From Cliona cf. orientalis (Eukaryota > Porifera > Demospongiae > Clionaida > Clionaidae): 64,000 bases of DNA. The first letter of the stretch is position 1. Each line of letters begins with the position of its first letter. Positions 21,070 to 34,800 of this stretch are shown in pieces. The stretch spans positions 4,464,001 through 4,528,000 of the forward strand of contig OZ005696.1 in the NCBI GenBank assembly GCA_963930775.1, written 5' to 3'. Below the pieces are notes generated by a model that saw nothing but the letters and a program-made list of their open reading frames with translations, had not been told where the DNA came from and ran no database searches. The translations under genes were made by a program, and so were the position numbers.

Positions 21070-22805
21070 CCGCGAAATTTGGGGCCATACCCTGCCTGCA
21101 TACATCACGGCCATCTTCCAGTGAAAAGCTTGACTCCGGTAGACGTCCTATAAAGAGTGTACGCATGCTCAATCTACATGCAGGATCAGACGTAGATCCA
21201 CGAAATCTTATTCACCTCTTTCGCATAGTCCACTGTACCATGCAGCCCTCACGACATCACAAAACTTGTAGCCACGTCCATGAGTAACGTCAAGTTAGTT
21301 GTGTCTCGCACAGTTACGCGGGGCCGTTCCACCGTTGTCCCCGTGCCTTCGACACCGCCATCTTAACGCCCTCGTCATGCGATGCTAAGTTCCGGAGATA
21401 CTGTTCTTAGGCATCGAATAACAATCGCCGATATTTGTACATAACTCACCATGAGCGTCACGTTCTTCTATCCTACCGAACTAAACGCTATAGTAGGGGC
21501 CGAGATTGACTGCTCTGCCTACAAACCAAGCCGAGCGGCTTGCCTTACAGTGCACCCACTTAATTGCTACCGGCGCGACCTGAAGCTATATGAGTAGCGG
21601 CAGTCAGCAGCTCCTAGGCGTCAATCATATACCCCGGTATGACGCCTCCGCAGCAAGAGAGGTGTTACATACCAATGGATCGACTATCTACATCTGCAGA
21701 GTATGGTTTCAGTCCTTGGGCTAGGCACAGAAACTTGCATGAGAGTAGCGTAGTACCCAACGCACGTATACAATAGTGACATTTTCATTGACCACGCCCA
21801 CTGAGCGAGAACAGAGTTGTTTTTTGAGACATGCAAAACGGGCGATCGCGTAATATGATGGATCATGGACTATCGTGAACGACATGACGCTTCGTCGCGT
21901 TTCCGACTAAACCGCATTAATATACACATAAAATTGTGTCCGTGCGCAATCATTTATAAATTGCGCGTTGAATAATATCCCGTAATTGCGCATGGAAACG
22001 GCTTAGCGCTACATTATTTCGCTCGCGAAAGTTCTATCATCCTCTTTACGCCCGGAAGTGTATCCGGAAATGTCTGACAGTACTGCTACTATACTGGACT
22101 AGGGAACCCGGGAGGGTGCCATGTTTAGCGCACCCAGTGAAGCAAACTTTTGGTATTTGAATAAAATGTTCATGTCTGTTTTATTACCTAGTGTAAAGCA
22201 AATTTTACACTTCGGGAGTCTTGTGTTCCTAGAGTACCTTCCAGCTCTACTCATGCTGTGTAGTAGAACCTCGTGCGAGCTCACAAAGTGCTTTTTGGCA
22301 GGACATGAAACACAGCTATACTGAGCGTTTTCACTCACAGAGTGCACTCAGAAGCACACTCACCACACTTTTAGCACATTGTACTACTACTGCAGACGCC
22401 TTCACAGACGCTGACTCCGTTGTCAGCTCGACCACCGTTGGTGTTTCCAAGCAGCCTTTGTAGCTTCTTACCGCTCGCGATATTTTTTTACCCATAACAA
22501 GGATGGTAGAAACGGAAATGTGTACTTTGTAATGGGGCGGCGCGCGCGTTTCCAGTCCATCTGAACGACAATGTATAGTCCCTGACATGATCTCACTGAG
22601 CGAGCGCGCGCTCAATTAGATCAATCGAGCGCCTCTGACGTATTCCTACAAAGTACCTGCACCGCCCTCTACTTTGTTTCGTTCAGCAATATCGGTAATC
22701 GCTTACCATACGAAAGAGTAGGGTAGCAAAGAAGGTTTTGTTGGCACCCAGCCACGCGGCACTCCGTTTACCATCTATTCAACCAACACATTCTCAGTGG
22801 GAATA
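21070..22805. other. CpG-richer stretch upstream of the Y-box gene
   Basis: No ORF here resembles a known protein. A tract at 21550-21620 (CACCCACTTAATTGCTACCG...) recurs at about 60925-60992, and 21863-21985 is a copy of the 4079-4736 element's right half. The last 200 bp before the Y-box ATG are the presumed promoter and 5' leader; no TATA box is evident. Confidence 0.4.
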
Positions 22806-22860
22806 ATGTCTTCAGAACAGGACGGAACTACTGGTGAGGAAAAGCCACGAGTTGTCACTT
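22806..22860 (+). CDS. YBX: Y-box exon 1
   Basis: Encodes [18 protein letters not shown] and the first base of codon 19; GTAAGT donor at 22861. Confidence 0.9.
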
Positions 22861-25800
22861 GTAAGTCCAGAAGCTTGCTGCCGCTGATACAAGTGCTTGT
22901 ACGTGCTTTTGTTTAATACCTTTGAACGTACATTAATATTTAGTTTGTACTCAAGATGGCTATTGTAGTATCCTGACCTCCAAATTAAATACGTATACAG
23001 CTAATATCATTGCTGGCACTGTGAAGTGGTTTAACGTAAGAAGTGGATATGGATTCATTACAAGGTAATTATGATTATTATACTCAGCCCTCTTGCCATA
23101 CCTAACGTAGAGTTAGGCACACTTTGGATGGTACATTGAAGAGATGCTGACAGATCTCTGTATGACCCTTTCCCAATTAACCCCACCCAAACAGTACCAA
23201 CCCTATTGTTCCAACCCAAACCCTAAGCCTACCCTGTGCCTATTATGACTACCTAATCTGCATTATCCATACAGAAATCTGTTAGCAATTGACATTGGGT
23301 ACTCTATTTCCATAAATTATGTTGATAAGCTTGTTTCTGCACATCTTTGCTGGGATAAAATGAGAGTTGTTGTTTTCATGGGTGGAAATATTCTGTGAAT
23401 ACCGTATAGTGGGAAACTTTCGCGGATCGGTAGGAAGCTAGGTAGTGTTTCGCAGAGAAAACTTTTATGGACTGTTAAACTGATTGCATAATGGTGTGGC
23501 ATGCCTGACTCACAAAGGAGGGCATTGTGCATATGCACATGTCGCGGCTAAAGCCTATAATTATAGCTATATGAATTAACAGTTGATCGTGGATGTGTAT
23601 CTTTTAGAACTTGATTCGTGCATGGTTGTGGCATCCATTATACTACTGTGTTTTCCCTGTACCGTACCCTCGCGAAAGAGGACCCAGGGGCGGTGCACCT
23701 CACACTGCGCAAAGACTGGAGGATGGGCCGATATTCAGGTATCAGTGTCACATTTAGGTGTGAAAGAGTGCCCAGGTAAGTTACCCATGCTATCTTCATA
23801 ATTCAAATAATAGCAGCAGCTATCAGTCTGATATTTCACCGTGTGTTGTTGTGGCAGCCATTGAGTGGGCATTGTTACGATTGCTAGCCGTGCATGATCA
23901 TTCGTTTATGCTAAAACACGACATAAAGCAATCTAGGCTTAGTTTTACAGCTGCAAGTAGGTTATCTATCTATTTTACATAGACTACTATTCAAAGTTTA
24001 GTCCTCATAAACCAGCCATTTAAGCTGCGTTTTTCAAGTGCAGCTTCACATGGGTGCATATTCAAGTAATCATCATACCTTAGCAGGAAATTGAGCCCAA
24101 AATTGGGGGTGGGCAGATATTTTCTCTTATGTGTAGCAGCGAGATGCGCCTAACAATATAGCTACATTAAAGTATGCATGCATGATTACGAGCATATTTG
24201 AGGGGTGTGATCAATCACTCGATTGATCACATGATCATTAGCATTGCTCGTTGCTGCACTCTGACCGGCTTAAAATTGCTCTCGTTGCTTAAAAGACAGT
24301 AATCATGGTAATTTTGGCTAACTCAATCAAATGGCTGAAACTTCTGTAGTGCATACTTACACTGCATGCATGCGCAAGGAGTAAAGCAATCAGTTCTGTC
24401 TGTCTGTCGCTTCAAATCGTTCAGCAATGCCCGTGAGCGTTACAAATATTTACTGCTTTTTATTGACCACGCCTATCGACTGTATGCCGTGTGCTTTTGC
24501 TCATTCACATAACATATTGGTAAACGTCGTCAACTGTTTGTCTATAGGCACACACCACGCTTGCTGTTGCAACTCTCAACTCGATGAAGATGCAGATGCA
24601 ACGCGTGCGGGGTATGTGCTCTATAGAGCTCTAATTATAATATCTTTTATTGTGTTCTGCACATATAGAGACGATAACAGTGAAGACATTTTTGTACACC
24701 AGGTAGGATACGTTATGCGTTTTATGTAAGCATTGTAACGGTTGACTGAGCTCATTTCTCTGCGTAGACAGCAATTATAAAAAATAATCCCAAGAAGTAT
24801 CTTCGGAGTGTAGGTGATGGTGAAAGTGTGGAATTCATTGTCATCCAGGGTGCTAAAGGGCCAGAAGCTGCTCAGGTCACTGGACCTAATGGAACCCCTG
24901 TGCAGGGCAGCAAATATGCGCGTAAGTTCATGGGAATGTATGTGTATGTCGGTACATGTACATGAATTTTAGCCGAGTCATCAATCATGTCACTTGCACT
25001 TGGCAAATGCATGCGCTTTGCATTTTTGTGGTTACTACAGTTCATGTAAGCTTCATTCTAAGCCCTTCCTTCAGTCACAGAGATGACCTAATTTTAGCTT
25101 CCACTGCTCAATGGCCGAAGATATACATGTAGCCCCTACCTTTTGTCTCGTCAAATTGTTTCCAGAACTGGACCTTCCATTATGGATGGACACATCATAT
25201 TTACATGTATCGTACGTACCCTCACAAAAGAGAGCCCACTACGGAATATCGGCCCACTCCCCACGTTGGGCTCAATTTTCCGTAATGAATATGCAACCAT
25301 ACATTGTATGTAGCTGCCCTCGAAAAAGGAAGCTCAAATGGCTGGTTTATGAGGACTAAAGTTCGAATAATTGAGGTAAGATTGATAACTAATCTGCCAA
25401 ACAGCCGCAGAACTAAGCCTAGTTAACTAGCCTTATGCCGCATTTCAGCGCAAAAGTAACAGCTTGCGATTGTAACCATGCCCAGTAATACGGCTACTAT
25501 CAATGGCACACAGTGAAGTATCAGCCCGATGGCCAGCCTCCCTCACTCTCGATTAGTAACTGCGCTTGAATAAGGCTGAATCAATAGTAGCCACAGCTAC
25601 TATTCAAATACAAAGACCCCGTTGATAGTTTACCTGGACACTCTGTTGTGTCTACCTCGGGTATTGGCCCACCCCCAGTCTAGGCCCAATCTAAGGTACA
25701 GCCCTTTTTCACGATAGCACAGTATAACTAAATTTTAGCTATGTGACTCAGTCACTGGATTTTCATGTCAAATAACCTTTCCCCTAACTATTACTGTCGT

Positions 25801-28800
25801 GTACGAAAGCCAGTCATAAGTAGTTAGGGTAAAATAAGCCTATATTTTGATCTACATGTACATGTACCCGATCTGTACAGCTGCCGTGTACGGAATCCGT
25901 TACTAACCACCTACAATTTCCAGCCTTAACTATAAAGGGTCAATGTCATTTATACATAGATATTATAGACTACGTAAACGGGATTGGAAACTGCTCACGT
26001 GAGCAATAGAACGTGTACGTGCACTCCGTGTTACGGTTTGCATTCTTGGATAGACCCGTTGCTATGACAATTGGAGCAAAAAATGGCTGAAAATGGCGAC
26101 TGCAGTGCACTTATCAACTAATAGCAGCGAAATAACAAACTTGAACAAGGCTTATTCCAGTGAGGGAGTCCCTACTCTAAATGTGGCCAGCAAGTTTGAG
26201 TTTCTGAAGTCTCTCTGCTCTACGCTACAGTCCCACAAAGTCCAAGAAGCAAAAATGGCCGACTTTTGGCTATTTTCACGGCCTGCTCACTCATAGAAGA
26301 CAGCGCATCAAGTGTCGAAGCTGTCATAAATAAGACAGCGCATCCAGAAATGGTGGCAAGGGCAAAGCCACTGCACCGACACACTGAAATAAACAGTTTT
26401 CAACAGTTCTTGATCAGCCATTGCCATGTGGTTTCATTTCTAATCTGTAGTACGATTATTAAAAGTAGCTAGCTAGCCAGCTCAGGTGTCTACTAGTCTA
26501 CAAATATATCATGATTCGGCCTCTGATGGAGCTCTTTAACAAGATGAAAAAATGCTCTGCCTCTAATGCGGAAAATGAAAGCTTGCAGTTGACTAAAAGT
26601 GACATGAATACGTATAGACTCTGAACCAGTGATCAAATATCCTAGAATTGGCAGTCACACTACTGAGTCTGACTCTACCCGTTTCAGTGGATCTTTCACC
26701 TGTTACCACCAAGAGTGATTAACGCATGCGCTTACATGTATATATGTATTAAACATGCCTTATGGTATCTATTGCAACGTGCTGAGAGTTTTGCATATCA
26801 CTGGAAGTAGTACTACCTGAGGCTATTACTTAATACAAATAATATTATAATTAATAATTAAAGGCTAATTACCATAAGCCTGGTAATATTATGATGTCAC
26901 TATTTTCATACTTATACATGTAGCTGACCGCCGTCCTAATGGTCGCCGTCCCTACTATCGTGGTCGCCGTGCACCATTGCGTCGTCCACGTCTCCCTCCA
27001 CAGGATAGTCAAGGTGAAGATAAGACAGAGGGAACTGAAGGTGAAGGATATTATAGTCTGATAGTTACTGTAGAATATATTGAATGTATAATATTTAAAA
27101 AAGCTCAAACGGACAGGTACACCTGCCTGTTTTGAACCCCTAAAATGGACAATGAACGGGTGGAATGCTGTAGCAGTGATTAAACATGCAGAGGACTATC
27201 CCAAGCCTGTACGTTGAGGGAGCATAAATAAAATACATGTACCACATCCTACCTATGATACCAAGCATTCACGAATGCAAGTAGTGCTACGTGCATATGG
27301 GCGGTGCTGGCATGGCAAGGGCACTCACTACCATGGAGCCAAAGATTGAAGTTCCAATGTATCAGATTAACAGTGTTCTATCCTGAACTTTTTTACAGAG
27401 TGAGGAGGAAGGGTATACTAAAATTCTTATTTATACAAATCTAGTGCATGTAGTTGAAATCATACTATCTGCAACTTGCACCAGTAAAGAGCAGCTCATT
27501 TGTAGTGCATGGACAGCTAGTTTACACAAGCCCGCTACTAGTGGTTAGTACAGCTTGGTATTTGTGGTTGTGTACTTGTACTGCACACTTAGCACTGTCT
27601 AGCAAATGCTGCATGTACTCCAGTACTATTGCTACAGCTTTTATTTGTATGCAGGATCATGACATTAGGAGCCCCACCCCTTTTCGCATTCTATAGCGTG
27701 GCGGGGTGCCGCTCAACCAGGCTTTAGCGAAAACAATGAAATTAGGTTAACCTAATATAAGAAGCAAGAAGGTATTTATCCATGGATACCGATTATCATA
27801 GATCCAAGCAAGATTCACTTCTGAACAGTCACATTATAGTCTCACTGGGAGCCTCAATTAACCCTTGGCCTTCATTGCTTGTTTTTGTTTCCAAGATTAG
27901 CAAAATGATTGGCTTACATGGCCTGCCCCTGCCCGGGAGGGATCTAGCTGTGTAACAGGGAGGGTGTGTAGCTGTTACGGGCAGCATCAGGCTTACTGGG
28001 CTTTGTACAATCGTTTTGTAGTGCTTGGTAGAGATCCAGACAGTATTTACAAGTCTAGCTATGATCACTACACATCCCATCACTGCTCGAGTGACTAGAC
28101 CTACTGTAAACTATGGTTAGGTAGCCCGCCCTACGAGTTAGATAGTGGTACTAGCACCCATACCACAGTACAGAACTTGCTGCCTAGCCCAGTACACAAC
28201 TGCAGGAAATGAATGGATCGGAACGGATGGTGCTAGTCTGCGTTTGCAATCCGTTCCTGCTCCATTTTGCAAGCGTACAGACGGCAGCGGAAATGGCAAC
28301 GTTTTTTTTTACCGCTACTATATACGTGTTGTGGTGGCAGTAGCTAGCTGCAGTGTGAGTCCTCTTACAAAAATAGCGCTAATCGTGATGGCCAAAAATA
28401 TCTGTTTGTACAAGCCGTAAACTCTGGTTATTAATATTAAGCACACATTATTAACCCTCAGCGCATGTGTGAGGGTTACGGTAGTCGTTCTGTGTGTGAG
28501 AGTGTGTGTCTGTTACCGCACTAGCTGCTACATACCTGTTTTATACATTGAAAACAAGGTGCCATTAGGCTTTTCGTCGTAGATACATGTATATGCATTT
28601 TGTGGATTTCGTTGAAAATGCTTTGTTAAAAAGTTCTGGCGTCATTTTCTGACCACCACGGCCTTTGCGTCTTGTCGAGTTTTCGCTCGATGAAAGAGAC
28701 AGTAGCCACTTCGTTTCAAGAAGATTAGTGTGTACACATATAGCTCAAGCGATAGTTCTTATAACTCGACTGCCTCATCACTAGTCATAGTAGGTTGTCA

Positions 28801-31800
28801 ACTACGCTTCTTGGCTTTACTGTATACTGGATCTGCTGATCTAGCATGCACGTGGTACTATTATGTAATACCGTGCAATCAGAAATGCATTCTTGTGGTT
28901 ATAGATACTCTCTACAACACTGCTAAGAGTGTTGCAAGCTTAGCTTGCAAATTTGCAGCATGTAGACTAGTCACTACTGCAATAAATCTCACAGCGCCGA
29001 GGGTTTAGCACCAATGGTGTTTGTTTATTAAGTATATGCTCTCTTCTCGTTGCAAGCTATTGTCAATTAAGCGATGCGCTTAATAGGCATGGCGTTCTGT
29101 GAACCTGACCTTGACCTCTACAACAGGCTGGAAAGTATGAGGAGTCCAGATATCTTTGGAGATATAATGGCCACGAATAACGCTGTCATGCAAGAAGATC
29201 GAGTCTTCAGACCAATCGTCAGCACTCATAATCTTGAGCAGCAGCTGTAGACGCTAAAGCGCTTGATTAATTGAGCCAGCTAGCACTAGTGCTCGCATCC
29301 ATCACGTGCCCTTGGCGTGGTTATGTGCCATATAAGTGCATATCCTTTATTAAGCGCATACTGTTTACCACTATAAGTGCATTCGTTTATTAACCAGAGT
29401 ATACGGTATTATTACAGTACATAGCTATTGTTTTACATAGCTTCTATGGCAAGAGCAGCGAGGCAATACTCATTGTTCTAACCACATCCTGGGTGATATA
29501 GGTATTGCCCTTGCCTTGGTCAGCTTTACAGTATATAGCAAAAGTGTGTTGCACTTTGATCCACCCACGCTGTAGGCTCCAAGTAAGTTATTATGGCCCG
29601 TTTCCTCACATTTACATTGGGTGTATCCATTCGCTGGACTGGACCACTGGACTGGACTACTGGACTCACCTGTTTTACGTTCACGCGAACATGTGAAGGG
29701 ATTTTAATAAGTGCAAATGATATTCAGCGCCCTTTCAGGAAGTTCTGGCCAGGTTCCTGTCACGCCCGTGGTACAGGAATTGAATGTATTACACTCGATG
29801 GGAATAGCATAGATCGCGTGGAATATCGCGCTAGCCAAGCGAATAGTTGCTCTCTCGAAAAAGCGCCTCCGCTACATAGCGTAAGGATAGGTAACGAAAA
29901 ACGGCGCCAGCTATGGCACTCTGAAGCTATGTGCAGCCTCCTGAAAGGGTGCTGAATATCGTTTACATATCATTAAAATTCTTTCACTCGTTCGCGTGGA
30001 AATGGTCGCTACATCCACTCATCACGGACAAAACAAGCGTGGTAAAACTTCCCAATAAGAGCAGGTCGCAAAAATTTTTACGTATGAAATGATTGTTTTT
30101 TTTTTATATTATATAATGAATTGAAGACAAAATCAACATTACAAAGAAATAGCTAGTGGTACAACAATATCCATGTTTATGTCAATATTGCAAGCTAAGG
30201 GCGGAGGCCAAAAACTGAGGACAGATGAGCCTTGTGAGTTGGTGTCAGCCTATCTGCAGTCTCGGGTGGCACTTGAAGCTCAGAAGGGACAAAAAAAGAT
30301 CAGCGTATCCATACACACTCGGGCTTACAGTGATAATAAACATTACCAAACTTAGTCTGCATGGTGCCTGTGTTTGAAGAGAAAAATTCTTGCCAATCCT
30401 GATGTCTGATTCACAAATCAGAAGGTGGTGGTAAAGATTTTGTGTACTTCACTTTGCAACCGAAGCAAGAGCTGATATTACCTGAAATGAAGCACAAGAC
30501 AAAGGGAGATGAAGGTTGACACTGTGGAAGAAGAGTAGGTGGAGGTAGGAGTGGGACTGGAGGTGCATGGGGCAGATATTGGTAAAAAGGTGGCGGGAAA
30601 GTCGCGTATCCATGCATTCCCCTATCATGATGCCCTGAATACCTTGGTTGGAACATCTGCTGATTACTACAGAACGGTGATTGCATGACATTGTACTGAG
30701 ATGCCATTGCAGTTAGTGAAAAGTGGAAACTAGGTGTAATAGTTATTGCAGACTGTTCAAAAGAAGTGGTAGAAGTAGTATTGTTGGATACACCCATTTC
30801 AATCCTTGTTGTAATAGGTTGTTTTGTTTTTCGTACACGTGGAGGTACTGCTCCCTTTCGTCCTCTACCTGTTGGCATATTTTGTGGTTAACAGGCTTAT
30901 CATACTAGGGGATTTTTTTTTTTAATGATAAAAAAGCGGAGCTGTCCATTAGTTTCAGCCACTGCAACAGAATGAGAGCAGATGCCAAGCGATTTCCAGT
31001 TGGGACAACTTGAATCTCAACTGAAGTCTCCATTTTTTTAGGGGTCACCATGTGTGGTGTTTTTCCACTATAGCTTAAAACCATTCTTGCTTCAGAAGGC
31101 TGTCCAAGTGCAGGAGCTATAGCCCCGTCGGTCTCCATGAGCCTTTTTGCTTTAACCCATATTCCTTCCAAGCATGTAATGGGAATATTGACAAGTGTTG
31201 CAGCTATGCTAACATCAACAGAGAGTGTGGAAGTAGAGATTTGCATAGGACTATTGGAATGGCTAGAGAGCTGTGGAGATGTAAACTCGTGGGCTTTGGG
31301 CATAGATCAAGTGTATCCCCTTTAATAGTACTCTTGAGCGCCATTGATTGTGGTTTGGACAGGTGGTTTTTCCGTTGCTCTGGAGTCATTAGAACCACTT
31401 GCTCTCAGCCACTTGCAAGTATTGGTACTGCTGTTTCAGCTGGTACTTCCCTCTTTCAATTACTGCTCTCTCCAATTCCTTTTGCTGCTCATTCACTAAC
31501 TCTTTTACTTTGTCGATAAAAGCTGGCAGTTCACTTCGTTTGTAATCAAGCTTTCACTTGAGCATGGCATTGATGCTTTCACTCGCATTTGTGAAAGGCT
31601 CTGGAGGGCAGCCCAATCCACATTCCTCCCTGATAGGTTTCAGCATCGAATCACGGATTACAAGCAATTTGTTAGTCACAAACCATTGAACGAAACTTTC
31701 AATGTTTGCCAAACTTGGTATGGAGCAGTTCTGCCATGACAAAATGACATCATCCAGCTTTCTCTGGAAATCATCATCACCCAACGCCATCAGCAAGGCC

Positions 31801-34800
31801 TTCAATGAAAGCATCTCCATATTTAGCACCAAAGAAGTCATCTAAAATTTTTTGGGACACATCAGAAGGGATATGAAACTCATTACACTTATCTTTTACA
31901 TTTCGTCTCACATGGATGAAACAAGTTAATCGCTGTGAGAAGGCAAACTCATGACCAAATGCTTCAGCAAGTGCCTGCTCTCCATCAGTGCCATATGCTC
32001 TCACACCTTCTAGCGGACGACATATACCAACAAGAGTTGAAGCGAAAAACAAGTACGGAGCAAATGTTTTGCGGTAATGAACTAAAAGTGGGCCCAAAAA
32101 AATAGGAGGTGTCTTGCTTCATCTAGACTCTAGGAGCAAATGGCGGTATGTGATAGGAGTAACATCAAACTCTCCTAGCGAGAAGGTCGGATCAATTGTC
32201 AGAACACAGAAGTCAGCTGTAGAGGATGTACAGAAACGCACCATATCTTTTACCTGAAAATCGAAAGCCAAGACAATAGCCGGATCAGGAGCTGTCCTTA
32301 TACCACGTATAAATTGAGCTGAGGGATCTTCAGTGTGCGCTCTCTGCATGACTACAAAGAGGTCATCAGCAGCAGCATCTCCTTCGTTTTTCCCCTTCAA
32401 TTTTTCACTTTGTCGCATATTCATCACTTGTTTTTCATTTCTTGGAAGTTGACCTGCACCAAGAGCTTGTGCAACACCACCAACTTGAGAAGAAACATAT
32501 TCAGTGGTTTCCTTGGGTCCTTGCTCCATACTCTGACTTCTGATAAGGTCTTGTGTACTCGGCCAAGTTGGAAAGAAAGGTCGTTTATCCTTTGAGTTGC
32601 CATGGCTTGAAATTTTTGGTACAAACAATGGAGGGAAACAATACACAACCAGACACAAATGGTGGGGACGTTGTGAAGAATCTAAAGAAAGAACGCAAAA
32701 AGAAAGGTTACAGTAACCCTAGAACTTGGGGTTCACCCCCCAGAATTTATACTACATGTACACTTCTACCATTACTACACAGACAGATCATGCATCTAAA
32801 ATACCAGGGTCACGGTAATATAAATTGAGGGGGCGAGCCTTCACTTATAGCATAGATACTACAGTGGGAGGGGAGAATTGGGATGCCTCATCGATAATGA
32901 TATATCATCCACATGCTCGCTAGTTCATAGCTCATGCACACATGTAACTATGTCATCAACAGTTCCAGCTCAAGCAGAGGACTAGAAAATGATAAAAGGT
33001 AAGGTATCAGTGCTCATAGTAGCCGCATTGCGGTAATAGCAAGCACATTTTGATCCAAAATACATGTGAGTTCAGCTGATGCCTGTCACTATTTGAACAG
33101 CACAGTCTATCGTGGCCAAGGTCAAGGCAAAATCTAGTTAACAGTAGCATGAAGTACAGTTGTGTCCCTGTCTGCATTGTATATGCAATGTTATTATGGT
33201 CATAAAGCCATGTATTTTCTAACAGCAAGAGTCTGGATCCTAGGGCTACATTATTATCTAATTGCATAAAGTCCAGGATAGTTGTAATAAGGCATGCAGT
33301 CTAGAGGAAGGCCTTGCATACCTTCAGCAATTATCGTATACATAATCCATGTGGGGCTCGCTTTGGGTCCCAATTAATCGAGTACAGAAACTTTCAGATT
33401 AAGCATCACTTGCACCACTTTTCACAGATTCTCTCAGGGAAGGATACTCCCTTACGTTAAAAATACTATCAACGATACAAGATACTAAGAGCATTCATAG
33501 TGACTGCTGATTAATGCTATATGCACATTCATATACAAGTATTTAAAAAATGGATCAGACGGAGAATGCACCAGAAGGAATCTCAAGGAGTTTCAATTTC
33601 CTGCCCTCAGACCCCTAGAGACTGTGTGCTTATGCATACAGAAAAAGGGCCTTGCCCCCGAGAAACTTTTCAAACAAAATTCGGCCAATTAAGTCCACTT
33701 ACCAGAGAGAAAACATATGAGCCTTTTAAAGTCACTATTTGACGGATGAGTGCGATGCAAACGACGCAAATACACCAAATTGCTCCCAGAAGCACCTTCA
33801 CAACACTTTTCCACACTTTTACTGCCATCTTCTTCAGTGTAAACCTTGAATACTTGTGGGTGTGACCCCGAGTATTTCCATATTCCAAATTCGTCCTCCT
33901 TAATATCGTCTGCATTCTGTAGGTTGCAAACATCCACTACATAGGTAGCACTTTTTGTTACTGAAGTTGATTTCATATGGCAAATCTTATGCTCATCGGG
34001 ATCAATGAGCATTTTTATTATCTGCTCAGCAGCATACTTGGGTGGTGGCTGTTCATATATAGGTTGGTCTGGATCATCTTCAAACTTCAGTTTCTTTCGT
34101 GAAGTTGGACCATCACCTGTATAACATATGTATATACAGAGTCAATACACAATCATAATATAGTATATACATCACCCACACAATTTGCCACCAACTCCCA
34201 AAACTTTTAGTGTTACTGGGCACATATGTAGCCAAAACAGATCTCTGGTCTATATGCAAGGCAGGAGTCGGCATGCACCCTTTCAATCCGCTTGAGTATG
34301 CATATATGACAACCTTCTCCGATCTTTATTACAGGGGTGAGGATGTTTTTGGGGGTATCACTTTAATTACAGGAGTTTCCCCTGCCAGTGGTCCACAACT
34401 GGCAATTATTCTACTTGAATCATCTGTAGTCTAATATACTTGCTTTCATTGCTATTGGTAGGCACGGGATCACTGTCAGCACTAGTACACGCAGTGCTGT
34501 CAAGTAGGTCAGTCACGGCACTATTTTGCGATAATATTAAAACATTGTTTAATTATGAAAAACAGTTACTTACCGGTAGTTATCACCAGGGAGCACTTTC
34601 AGAGGGGAGCCTTTTACATGTACTTGAATTGGCTCGTCTTCAAGTTCGAACTCCGAGCAAGAACTGAGACTATCGGCGGAGTCACCGTCCACAACGATGG
34701 CTAATTCTCTAGAAGTACCCTACAGTAGTATTAATTTTGAAGGGACTCAATTTCCGACTTACAATTAGCATGCTCAAACATTACCTTCTCCATAATACAC

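Noticed and set aside
27031..27117. Longer Y-box exon 5 reading to a TAG after [10 protein letters not shown]
   Set aside because: The GTGAAG donor at 27041 joins in the right phase to exon 6, which continues the Arg-rich domain; the extension has no Y-box character.
29593..29955. 120-codon plus-strand frame near the MULE left end
   Set aside because: Its start covers the MULE terminal inverted repeat (TGGACTGGACCACTGG), so the 'protein' is a shadow of the element.
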